The translations under genes and the position numbers were made by a program. This document shows, in pieces, positions 1 through 6,420 of a DNA stretch of 9,650 nucleotides (position 1 is the stretch's first letter; each line of letters opens with the position of its first letter). Below the pieces are notes generated by a model, which was not told the origin of the DNA, ran no database searches, and saw nothing but the letters and a program-made list of their open reading frames with translations. Source of the stretch: an uncultured Pseudoflavonifractor sp. (GTDB lineage Bacteria > Bacillota > Clostridia > Oscillospirales > Oscillospiraceae); the NCBI GenBank assembly GCA_947383685.1, contig CANDEE010000061.1, positions 1 to 9,650 on the forward strand, in the 5' to 3' direction.

Positions 1-550
1 AGGTGGTTTCCATGACCCCGGCCCGGGCGCCGCCGATGCCGGCGATGTAGGCCAGAGCGATCTTATAGGCGTTGCCGGTGGCGTTCTGCTCCACGGCTAC
101 CAGGCAGGGCACGCCCTTGCCACTGACATAGGTGGAACGGACGGTGTGGCCGGGGCCCTTGGGAGCCGCCATGAACACGTCTACCCCGGCGGGAGGGACA
201 ATCTGCTGATAGCGGATGTTGAAGCCGTGAGCAAAGGCCAGGGCCTTGCCCTCGGTCATATAGGGGGCGATATCCTTCTTGTAGACGTCGGCCTGGACCT
301 CGTCGTTAATGAGCATCATGACAATGTCGCCCCACTTGGCGGCCTCGGCCACCGTCTTGACCTGGAGCCCGGCCTTCTCGGCCTCGGCCCAATTTTTGGA
401 ACCCTCCCGCAGACCCACGCATACGTCGCAGCCGGAATCCTTCAGGTTCAGGGCGTGGGCGTGGCCCTGGGAGCCATAGCCAATGATGGAGATTTTCTTG
501 CCGTCCAGGTAGGAAAGGTCGCAGTCCTTCTCGTAGTACATCTTTGCCAT
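1..550 (-). CDS. ilvC: Ketol-acid reductoisomerase, N-terminal part (3' end beyond window)
   Basis: Second common enzyme of valine, leucine and isoleucine synthesis. It isomerises and reduces acetolactate or acetohydroxybutyrate to the dihydroxy acid with NAD(P)H and Mg2+ in the cytosol. The visible 183 residues cover the Rossmann domain of a protein that is usually about 330-340 long. Near residues 24-30 is the dinucleotide-binding GYGSQGHA, followed by GLREGSKNW, the cofactor-specificity loop with Arg and Ser positions typical of NADPH-type enzymes. FAHGFNI and the APKGPGHTVR segment are hallmark IlvC motifs. The Mg2+-binding C-terminal knotted domain lies off the left edge. The start is the ATG at 550, preceded by AAAGGAG about 9 bases upstream. 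Next upstream in the same direction are ilvN and ilvB, with an 88-base gap to ilvN, so it probably belongs to the same T-box-controlled operon. Identification is very secure; only the C-terminus is unseen. Confidence 0.97.
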   Translation of the reverse strand, partial: MAKMYYEKDCDLSYLDGKKISIIGYGSQGHAHALNLKDSGCDVCVGLREGSKNWAEAEKAGLQVKTVAEAAKWGDIVMMLINDEVQADVYKKDIAPYMTEGKALAFAHGFNIRYQQIVPPAGVDVFMAAPKGPGHTVRSTYVSGKGVPCLVAVEQNATGNAYKIALAYIAGIGGARAGVMETT

Positions 551-559
551 GATAAAACA

Positions 560-568
560 CTCCTTTGA
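560..568 (-). promoter_or_regulatory. Ribosome binding site of ilvC
   Basis: On the minus strand TCAAAGGAG precedes the ilvC ATG at 550 by about 9 bases. It fixes the start at this methionine rather than the second one, three codons in. Confidence 0.75.
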
Positions 569-638
569 TTTTTGTCGGCACTTTTTATCAGAATAACACG
601 CTGGGGGAGAAAAGAATGTAAATGATGCTACAATCTTT

Positions 639-1193
639 TTACAGCGTTGCCTTACCCAAATTGAACTCCGTGTTCTCCTTGCTTTCATCGCTGATGGTGT
701 AGGCACCCCGTTCCAGGGCTACCATGCCTGTGCGCACCAACTCCAGGATGCCGAAGGCTTCCAACAGGTTTTCCATGGCGGAGGCCTTGCGCTCGTCACC
801 GATGAGAGCCAGGGTCAAAGATTTGACCGATACGTCAATGATGGAAGCTCGGAAGATGTTGGCAATTTGAATGATTTCGTTCCGTACATCGGAGGTTTCT
901 GCCTTTACCTTGAACATTACCAGTTCCCGGCGGATGGACCGCTCGGGAATAAGCTCCTGCACCGAGTGAACGGGAAAGAGCTTGCGAAGCTGATTCATCA
1001 GTTGCTCCATCATTCCCCCGTCGCCCATGACCTCGATGGTGATACGGGATACGGCAGGGTCGTCAGTGGTGCCCACAGCCAGGGATTCAATATTGTAACC
1101 CTTCCGGGAGAATAACCGGGACACCTGGGAGAGAACGCCGGAGGAGTTTTCTACCAGAACGGAAAGAGTGTGGCGGGTATATTCGTTTTTCAT
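639..1193 (-). CDS. ilvN: Acetolactate synthase small (regulatory) subunit
   Basis: Regulatory subunit of acetohydroxyacid synthase. In the family it binds the large subunit, raises its activity and confers feedback inhibition by valine. The 184 residues match the usual 160-185. Residues about 8-80 form an ACT domain (HTLSVLVENSSGVLSQVSRLF, then the SLAVGTT and SRITIEV strands). The C-terminal domain, about residues 88-165, begins with the typical RELVMFKV segment. The start ATG at 1193 has AGGAGGGG just upstream. That ribosome site directly abuts the ilvB stop, leaving only 13 bases between the genes, so the two subunits are very likely translated together. The C-terminal end after residue 165 (SDESKENTEFNLG) is a short family-variable tail. 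The symbol ilvH would be equally valid; nothing is missing. Confidence 0.96.
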   Translation of the reverse strand: MKNEYTRHTLSVLVENSSGVLSQVSRLFSRKGYNIESLAVGTTDDPAVSRITIEVMGDGGMMEQLMNQLRKLFPVHSVQELIPERSIRRELVMFKVKAETSDVRNEIIQIANIFRASIIDVSVKSLTLALIGDERKASAMENLLEAFGILELVRTGMVALERGAYTISDESKENTEFNLGKATL

Positions 1194-1206
1194 ATTTTTC
1201 CCCTCC

Positions 1207-2916
1207 TCAATCCAGCAGGAATTGGGTTACAGGCGTGCCTGCGGAAACCATGGGGTGGACCATGGCGTCCTTGTCAATGGCGCACTCGATAACCCAGGGC
1301 CCTTTGCTCTCTATGGCCTTGCGGAACTCAGTCTCAAATTCGTCCTGGTGGGCGGCCCGGCTGCCGGGGATGCCGTAGGCCTCTGCCAGCTTCACAAAGT
1401 CGGGGCCTCTATCCAGATCGGTCTGGGAGTAGCGTTCCCCATAGATGAGGTGCTGCCACTGCCGGACCATACCCAGAGTGCGGTTGTTGAAGATGACCAC
1501 GATGACAGGTACGTTGTAGTGCTGGAGAGTCGCTAACTCATTGCAGTTCATGCGGAAGCCGCCGTCCCCCACGCAGGCCACAACAGGGATGCCGGGGTTG
1601 CCTATGGAAGCGCCCATGGCGGCGCCCACGCCGAAGCCCATGGTGCCAAAGCCGCCGGAGGTGACAAGCTGCCCGGGGCGGGAAAAGTGGTAATATTGAG
1701 CCGACCACATCTGGTGCTGGCCCACGTCGGTGGCAATGATGGCCTGTCCATCGGTAACGGCCTGAATCGTTTCCAAAATCTCATGGGGATGAAGGATGTC
1801 GTCTTTCTTGAGCGGGACCTCGGGGTGGGAGAACACCCACTTTTTCCACTCGGGGTAGTCGTGCTTGGGCAACTTTTCATTGAGGAGTTGGAGGACCCTG
1901 CGGGCATCCCCGATGATGTGGTGGTCAGTTTTGACGTTTTTATCAATTTCCGCCCGGTCGATGTCAATATGGACGACTTTGGCCTGCGTGGCAAATTCCT
2001 CTGGCACTGTGGCTACCCGGTCGGAAAACCGGCAGCCGACCGAAATGAGCAGGTCGCACTCTGCCGAGGCAAAGTTGGAGGCATGGGAGCCGTGCATTCC
2101 AATCATGCCCGTAAAGAGGGGATGATTGCCGGGAAGCGCGCCGCCGCCCATGATGGTGGAGGCCACAGGAGCGTTCAAGGTCTCTACGAACTTGCGGAAT
2201 TCGGGTACCGCACCCTTGGAGCGGATGACGCCGCCGCCCACCAGCACCAAAGGCTTCTGAGCCGCCTCAATCATAGCCAGAAGTTTGCTGATGTCGCCCA
2301 TATCAGGCTCCGGGGTTTTCAGATCATGGCTGGAGCGGCGGAGCATGGCTCCCAGCCGTCCATGGGAGGCGTGTTGCTCCACAGGCAGGTATTCATAATT
2401 TGCCTCGGCGGCGGTGACATTCTTGGCAATATCAATGAGTACCGGGCCGGGGCGGCCGGAGCGGGCGATCGCAAAGGCTTCCCGGATAATGTCCGCCAAC
2501 TGGGTGGGGTCCTTTACCAGATAGTTGCATTTGGTGATGGGCATGGTAATGCCGGTAATATCCACCTCCTGGAAGGAATCCTTGCCAATGAGATTTTCAC
2601 TGACGTTGCAGGTGATGAACACCACAGGGGAGGAGTCCATATAGGCGGTGGCGATGCCGGTGGTCAGGTTGGTGGCGCCAGGGCCGGAGGTGGCAAAGCA
2701 AACGCCTACCTTTCCGGTGGACCGGGCATAGCCATCGGCGGCATGGGACGCTCCCTGCTCATGAGCGGTCAGGATGTGGCGGAGCTTATCCTTGTAGCCG
2801 TGGAGCTCCATCTCGTCATAAACGTTGAGAATGGTGCCGCCGGGGTAACCGAAGACGGTGTCCACGCCTTGCTCCAGCAGACACTCCATAATGATTTGGG
2901 CGCATTTCATTTTCAT
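1207..2916 (-). CDS. ilvB: Acetolactate synthase large (catalytic) subunit
   Basis: Thiamine-diphosphate enzyme that condenses two pyruvates to acetolactate, or pyruvate with 2-oxobutyrate, as the first committed step of branched-chain amino acid synthesis. It has 569 residues, the normal family length. The N-terminal ThDP domain holds GYPGG at 24-28 and the catalytic Glu53 in HEQGA. SGPGATNL follows at about 77-84. The central domain covers roughly 195-345. The C-terminal domain has the cofactor/metal motif GDGG starting at 450 and ending in NN at 477-478. I set the start at the ATG at 2916 because AAGGAGG lies 8 bases upstream and the protein begins in register with family members (MKMKCAQIIMECL). 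An in-frame upstream ATG at 3015 would put the T-box antiterminator and terminator inside the coding region. It is first in an operon with ilvN and ilvC and is controlled by the leader upstream. Confidence 0.97.
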   Translation of the reverse strand: MKMKCAQIIMECLLEQGVDTVFGYPGGTILNVYDEMELHGYKDKLRHILTAHEQGASHAADGYARSTGKVGVCFATSGPGATNLTTGIATAYMDSSPVVFITCNVSENLIGKDSFQEVDITGITMPITKCNYLVKDPTQLADIIREAFAIARSGRPGPVLIDIAKNVTAAEANYEYLPVEQHASHGRLGAMLRRSSHDLKTPEPDMGDISKLLAMIEAAQKPLVLVGGGVIRSKGAVPEFRKFVETLNAPVASTIMGGGALPGNHPLFTGMIGMHGSHASNFASAECDLLISVGCRFSDRVATVPEEFATQAKVVHIDIDRAEIDKNVKTDHHIIGDARRVLQLLNEKLPKHDYPEWKKWVFSHPEVPLKKDDILHPHEILETIQAVTDGQAIIATDVGQHQMWSAQYYHFSRPGQLVTSGGFGTMGFGVGAAMGASIGNPGIPVVACVGDGGFRMNCNELATLQHYNVPVIVVIFNNRTLGMVRQWQHLIYGERYSQTDLDRGPDFVKLAEAYGIPGSRAAHQDEFETEFRKAIESKGPWVIECAIDKDAMVHPMVSAGTPVTQFLLD

Positions 2917-2924
2917 GCTGTCAG

Positions 2925-2931
2925 CCTCCTT
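2925..2931 (-). promoter_or_regulatory. Ribosome binding site that sets the ilvB start
   Basis: AAGGAGG on the minus strand, 8 bases before the ATG at 2916. It lies downstream of the T-box terminator, as expected for a transcription-attenuated gene, and rules out the upstream in-frame ATG at 3015. Confidence 0.85.
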
Positions 2932-2956
2932 GGTGGTTGCTTGGTGAATGGGGTGA

Positions 2957-3000
2957 AGAAAACAAAACGGCTCCGCCCTACCCATAGGACGAAGCCATTC
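2957..3000 (-). terminator. T-box leader Rho-independent terminator before ilvB
   Basis: Read on the minus strand, GGCTTCGTCC (2996-2987) pairs with GGGCGGAGCC (2978-2969) with two G-U wobbles. Two further T-A/A-T pairs close a TGGG loop. A U-rich run (2967-2957, TTTTGTTTTCT) follows. The CGTCCTA of its 5' arm is also the strand that pairs with TAGG of the T-box to form the antiterminator, so the two structures exclude each other. This is the standard T-box switch. Confidence 0.88.
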
Positions 3001-3211
3001 ACTCCGTGGTACCACCTAAATTCGCGGGAACTCCCGCGCACTCTGGCCCATAACGGGGGCAAGCCGTCTCCGCCTACTGGGCATATGCCGTTCAACGGGC
3101 CGCTCGCGGGAGACGTTCAGCCTCCGCCCCTCATGGAAACTTTCACCAGCCGTTTCCTCTCTGCGCTTGCGGGGCGGGCCTACTGGCCCGGTCATAGCGT
3201 TTGGATTATTG
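2957..3211 (-). ncRNA. T-box riboswitch leader of the ilvBNC operon
   Basis: Cis-acting leader that reads through only when a matching uncharged tRNA is bound. On the minus strand the T-box core AGGTGGTACCACGG lies at 3017-3004. Its TGGT bulge would pair with an ACCA tRNA end, so a discriminator A, which fits the branched-chain tRNAs. TAGG (3018-3015) pairs with CCTA (2988-2985) to form the antiterminator. Just upstream is the stem III hairpin CGCGGG-AGTT-CCCGCG (3038-3023). Stem I is recognisable: base helix CGGGCC (3190-3185) with GGCCCG (3101-3096); loop-E strands AGTA (3184-3181) and GAA (3118-3116); distal hairpin GGAAAC...GTTTCC (3157-3135) with the AGAGAG and GGTGAAA signatures. The specifier codon follows GAA. 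GUC (Val, 3114-3112) or, two bases later, CUC (Leu, 3112-3110) are both possible by eye. This leader fills most of the 440-base gap between ilvB and rnfC. Confidence 0.93.
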
Positions 3212-3217
3212 GTTCAT

Positions 3218-3246
3218 ATCATACTATTTTCCCGGCCTTTTGTCAA
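3218..3246 (-). promoter_or_regulatory. Sigma-A promoter of the ilvBNC T-box operon
   Basis: On the minus strand there is a perfect -35 TTGACA (3246-3241), a 17-base spacer and -10 TATGAT (3223-3218). This predicts initiation at about 3211, just before stem I of the T-box. It is close to the vegetative consensus, so control is expected mainly at the leader rather than at initiation. Confidence 0.88.
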
Positions 3247-3267
3247 TCAAAAAAAGGTGGAAGAGAC

Positions 3268-3296
3268 TGGACTTTTTCGACGAAATGCACTATGAT
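3268..3296 (+). promoter_or_regulatory. Probable promoter of the rnf operon
   Basis: TGGACT (3268-3273), a 17-base spacer and TATGAT (3291-3296) match the vegetative -35/-10 pattern at 10 of 12 positions. A shifted alternative -10, TACAAT, lies at 3296-3301. Initiation near 3303 would give a leader of about 54 bases, which contains a small inverted repeat (CGCCC at 3312-3316, GGGCG at 3326-3330). Its -35 lies 21 bases from the -35 of the oppositely directed ilv promoter. Inferred from sequence only. Confidence 0.65.
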
Positions 3297-3356
3297 ACAA
3301 TAGATATGGAACGCCCCGTCTTCCCGGGCGGTTGGCGAATCAATTGAGGTGAGGCT

Positions 3357-4730
3357 ATGCTACATCAATTTTTTGGCGGGGTCCGCCCTGCGGAGCACAA
3401 GGACCTGACCGAGCAAACCCCCGCTCTTCCTCTGGCCCAGGCTCCGGCCCAGGTGGTTATCCCCATGTCTATGCACACGGATGACGCCTGCACTCCTGTG
3501 GTGGCGGAGGGGGACGAGGTAAGGGTGGGCCAGCTCATCGGAGAGTCCAATGGCCTGGGGGCGCCCATCCACGCCAGCGTTTCCGGCAAGGTTCTGGCAG
3601 TGGAGCCCCGGCCCTATGGCGGCGGTGGAATGATGTTGTCAGTGGTCATTGACAATGACTTTCAGGATGCCCCCTGTCCGGAGCAAAAGCACCGGGGCAA
3701 TTCCGCAGGGCTGACAGGGGCAGAAATCATCTCCATCGTGAAGGAGGCGGGTGTCACCGGTATGGGCGGTGCGGGCTTTCCCACCCATGTAAAGCTCTCT
3801 GGCGCGGTGGGAAAGGTGGATACCCTTATTATCAACGGCGCGGAGTGTGAGCCTTATATTACCTCCGACCACCGGCTTATGTTGGAGCGGGGAGACACAG
3901 TGGTTGGCGGAGCCAGACTGTTGGCCAAGGCAGTGGGGGCCAAGGGAGCCGTAATCGCCGTGGAAACCAACAAGCCGGACGCCATTGAGAATATACGCTC
4001 CCAGGCGGGAGGAGAGGGGGATATTCGGGTCCAGCCCCTTCGCACCCGTTATCCCCAGGGAGCGGAAAAGCAGTTGATACAAATGCTTACCGGGCGGCAG
4101 GTGCCCTCGGGCAAGCTGCCTGTGGATGTGAATTGCCTGGTGTGCAGCGTGGCCACCGCCGCGGCGGTGTGGGAGGCGGTGGTGGAGGGTAAGGCCCTTA
4201 CCCGCCGCCGGGTTACAGTGACAGGGGCGGCCCTGGTCCAACCGTTGAACATGATCGCACCTATCGGTACTCCGGTGAGCTGGCTGATCAAGATGGCGGG
4301 TGGCTTTCAGATGGAGCCGGACCGGGTGCTTCTGGGTGGCCCTATGATGGGGACGCCCGTCTATGATTTGGACGTGCCCATTATGAAGTCTACCAACTGT
4401 GTGCTGTGCTTGACCCCCGATGAAATCGGGAAGCAGGACCCGGCCCAGGCCTGTATTCGCTGTGGAAAGTGTGTGGAGGTCTGCCCCATGAAGCTGACGC
4501 CCCTTTTTATGCGGATGAACGCCGGCAAATGCCGCTGGGAGGAGACAGAGGCTCTCCACGTGATGGACTGCATTGAGTGCGGTTGCTGCAATTATATCTG
4601 TCCCGCCCGCTTGCCTCTGGTGCAGACCTTCCGGGCGGCGAAGTTTGCCATCCGGGAGAAGAATGCCCGCGCCAAAGAACGGGATGCCCAAGTTCAGGAG
4701 GTTGGGGAAAAGGAGGTGACGGTGGAGTGA
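3357..4730 (+). CDS. rnfC: Rnf complex subunit RnfC (NADH-binding, 2x[4Fe-4S])
   Basis: Cytoplasmic peripheral subunit of the ion-pumping ferredoxin:NAD+ oxidoreductase; it holds the NAD(H)/FMN site. The 457 residues match the family. Order: N-terminal FFGGVRPAEHKDLT and a barrel-sandwich region to about residue 100; a complex-I 51-kDa-like flavin/nucleotide domain with GMGGAGFPTHVKL at 135-147 and INGAECEPY at 159-167; a central SLBB-like region; then two ferredoxin motifs. The first cluster set is C366, C369, C372, C376-Pro and the second is C405, C408, C411, C415-Pro, so both clusters look complete. The ATG at 3357 is preceded by GAGGTGAGG. It is the first gene of rnfCDGEAB, the order usual in clostridia, and its stop overlaps the rnfD start. 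A basic/acidic stretch after 430 is unremarkable. No deviation in cofactor ligands was seen. Confidence 0.96.
   Translation: MLHQFFGGVRPAEHKDLTEQTPALPLAQAPAQVVIPMSMHTDDACTPVVAEGDEVRVGQLIGESNGLGAPIHASVSGKVLAVEPRPYGGGGMMLSVVIDNDFQDAPCPEQKHRGNSAGLTGAEIISIVKEAGVTGMGGAGFPTHVKLSGAVGKVDTLIINGAECEPYITSDHRLMLERGDTVVGGARLLAKAVGAKGAVIAVETNKPDAIENIRSQAGGEGDIRVQPLRTRYPQGAEKQLIQMLTGRQVPSGKLPVDVNCLVCSVATAAAVWEAVVEGKALTRRRVTVTGAALVQPLNMIAPIGTPVSWLIKMAGGFQMEPDRVLLGGPMMGTPVYDLDVPIMKSTNCVLCLTPDEIGKQDPAQACIRCGKCVEVCPMKLTPLFMRMNAGKCRWEETEALHVMDCIECGCCNYICPARLPLVQTFRAAKFAIREKNARAKERDAQVQEVGEKEVTVE
4711..4717 (+). promoter_or_regulatory. Ribosome binding site that sets the rnfD GTG start
   Basis: AGGAGGT lies 9 bases before the GTG at 4727, inside the end of rnfC. 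It supports that GTG over an in-frame ATG at 4577, which would overlap rnfC by 150 bases and prepend a non-homologous 50-residue segment. Confidence 0.8.
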
Positions 4731-5761
4731 GTGAGTATAAGGATTTGAAGCTGACCGTTGCGTCCTCCCCTCATATCAGTTCTCAGGTGGGGACCCGGTC
4801 GCTTATGCTGGATGTGCTGGTGGCCTTGGTTCCGGCCCTCTGCATGGGGACGTTTTTCTTTGGCCCCAGGGCCTTGTGCCTGACGGCGGTATCGGTGCTG
4901 GGCTGTGAGGTGTTTGAGGGCCTGGCCCGGCTTCTTATGCGAAAGCCGGCCAGTGGGGGAGACCTGTCCGCCGCCGTTACGGGGGTGCTGCTGGCTTTTA
5001 CCTGCCCGGTGACTATTCCCTACTGGACCATCCTCGTTGGTGATTTTTTTGCCATCGTGGTGGTGAAACAGCTTTTTGGCGGCCTGGGCAAAAATTTCCT
5101 GAATCCAGCATTGGCGGGACGGGCATTCCTGGCCCTGTGCTATCTGCCTGAAATGACTGCCTGGGTCAGACCGGGAACCAAGTTTTGGCTGGGGCTTACC
5201 GAGACGGCGGCGGACGCAATTACCGCCGCCACTCCGATGGTGGATATCCGGGGAGGGATATTGCCTTGGATGGGGACCTCTGGGGCCCGGCTTCATGATA
5301 TGTTTTATGGGAACGTGGGGGGCTGCATTGGGGAGGTTTCCGCTCTGGCGCTGCTCTTTGGCGGGGCCTACCTCATTTTGCGGGGGGTCATCCATTTCCG
5401 CATTCCCGCCGCCTACCTGGGGACGGTGGCGCTGCTGGCCTTTCTGTTCCCGGCGGCGCAGCCGGCAGCAAACTGGGTCCTGGTCCAGCTTTTGGGCGGC
5501 GGACTTATGTTGGGAGCTTTCTTTATGGCCACAGATTACGTGACCAGCCCCTGCACCCCTTGGGGAGAGGCTCTGTTTGGCATAGGCTGCGGCCTCCTCA
5601 CGGCATTCCTCCGCGCCTTTGGCGGCGTTGAGGGAGTCAGTTATGCCATCCTGCTGATGAACCTTTGGGTGCCCCTGCTGGAGAAATATACCAAGCCTAA
5701 GCGTTATGGCGCAGTTAAGAGCCAGCCCAAAAGGGCGAAGAAGGGGGGCGGCAGGGGATGA
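4727..5761 (+). CDS. rnfD: Rnf complex membrane subunit RnfD (covalent FMN)
   Basis: Polytopic membrane subunit related to NqrB; in the family it carries a covalently attached FMN and helps form the ion path. From the GTG at 4727 the protein is 344 residues, a normal length. The N-terminal LKLTVASSPHI is typical of RnfD. LFGGLGKNFLNPALAGRAFL (116-135) and MATDYVTSPCTPWG (267-280) are conserved family segments. The flavin attachment motif is D163-A-I-T-A-A-T169, matching the Dxx[ST]xAT rule of ApbE flavin transferase with T169 as the acceptor. Many hydrophobic helices fill residues 28-320. The tail KPKRYGAVKSQPKRAKKG is strongly basic, so probably cytoplasmic. It overlaps rnfC by four bases and rnfG by four (ATGA), indicating translational coupling. 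Cofactor site appears intact, unlike RnfG. Confidence 0.95.
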   Translation: MSEYKDLKLTVASSPHISSQVGTRSLMLDVLVALVPALCMGTFFFGPRALCLTAVSVLGCEVFEGLARLLMRKPASGGDLSAAVTGVLLAFTCPVTIPYWTILVGDFFAIVVVKQLFGGLGKNFLNPALAGRAFLALCYLPEMTAWVRPGTKFWLGLTETAADAITAATPMVDIRGGILPWMGTSGARLHDMFYGNVGGCIGEVSALALLFGGAYLILRGVIHFRIPAAYLGTVALLAFLFPAAQPAANWVLVQLLGGGLMLGAFFMATDYVTSPCTPWGEALFGIGCGLLTAFLRAFGGVEGVSYAILLMNLWVPLLEKYTKPKRYGAVKSQPKRAKKGGGRG

Positions 5762-6408
5762 AACGGAAAAAGGATAAGAAGCCTCTCAAGGCACAGCTTC
5801 CCAAAGAAAAGGCAGAGATAAGGGAACGAGAGAATTTGAAACCGGAAACCTTACCGGAAGAAAGAGCGGACCTGTGGAGCAACAACAGCTTCCTTAGACT
5901 TACCGGGACCCTCTGCCTGCTTTGCGCCGTGTGCGGCCTGCTGCTGGGGATCGTGAACCTCCTTACGGAAGACCGTATCGCTGCCAACCAGGGCAGCCGG
6001 AATATGGGCGTTTTAGAGGAAGTCCTGCCCTACGGCGGTAACTACCAGGAAATCCGTTATTCCGGGGACGACCCCACGATTGAGGCGGTCTACGAGGCCC
6101 CGGAGGCGGGCTGGGTGTTTCAGGTTTCCCCGCCGGACAGTTACAGCGGTACCCTTACCCTGATGGTGGGGGTCAACATAGACGGAACCGTGGCGGGAGT
6201 GGCTGTGACCAACTCCGGAGAAAGCGAGGGCCTGGGCCTCCGGGCATCAGAGCCTGAATTCCGGGGACAGTTTGTGGGAAAATCCGGTCCGGTCCGGGTG
6301 GAAGCCGACGGCGGAGAAATTGTTGCCATTTCCCAGGCTACGCTTACGTCCAGAGCGGTTTGCTCGGCGGTGAATTCTGCCTTGGCCGCCGCTGCCGGGT
6401 TGGGTTAA
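5758..6408 (+). CDS. rnfG: Rnf complex subunit RnfG (FMN-binding domain, altered attachment motif)
   Basis: Related to NqrC: one membrane anchor followed by an extracytoplasmic FMN-binding domain that takes electrons from the membrane Fe-S cluster. Length is 216 residues. Residues 1-45 are very hydrophilic, rich in Lys and Glu. A single membrane helix spans about 47-69. The FMN-binding domain covers about 105-205, with NSGESEGLG (152-160) in place of the usual ETPGLG-like segment. At the expected covalent-flavin site I read V189-A-I-S-Q-A-T195-L-T: the usual Asp six before the acceptor is Val and the Gly of SGAT is Gln. The acceptor Thr remains, but recognition by flavin transferase is uncertain. 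It starts inside the rnfD stop (ATGA) and is followed 12 bases later by rnfE. The subunit call is secure from order, topology and domain; its flavinylation is not. Confidence 0.9.
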   Translation: MKRKKDKKPLKAQLPKEKAEIRERENLKPETLPEERADLWSNNSFLRLTGTLCLLCAVCGLLLGIVNLLTEDRIAANQGSRNMGVLEEVLPYGGNYQEIRYSGDDPTIEAVYEAPEAGWVFQVSPPDSYSGTLTLMVGVNIDGTVAGVAVTNSGESEGLGLRASEPEFRGQFVGKSGPVRVEADGGEIVAISQATLTSRAVCSAVNSALAAAAGLG

Positions 6409-6413
6409 GGAGG
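6407..6413 (+). promoter_or_regulatory. Ribosome binding site of rnfE
   Basis: AAGGAGG, overlapping the rnfG stop codon, 7 bases before the rnfE ATG at 6421. This is a strong site in an otherwise overlap-coupled operon. Confidence 0.75.
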
Positions 6414-6420
6414 GACGACC

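Noticed and set aside
551..638. Separate promoter for ilvC in the ilvN-ilvC gap
   Set aside because: TTTACA is present on the minus strand, but the nearest -10-like hexamer is about 21 bases away, too far for a convincing promoter; no terminator hairpin was seen either.
1687..3303. 538-codon plus-strand open frame antisense to ilvB
   Set aside because: It lies opposite ilvB and the T-box leader, has no recognisable domain or good ribosome site, and is expected from GC-rich codon use in the true gene.
3639..4691. 350-codon minus-strand open frame antisense to rnfC
   Set aside because: Shadow of rnfC; rich in His, Gly and Arg with no family resemblance.
4577..4726. Longer rnfD start at the ATG at 4577
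   Set aside because: Would overlap rnfC by over 150 bases and add residues unlike RnfD; the GTG at 4727 has a good ribosome site and the typical RnfD N-terminus.
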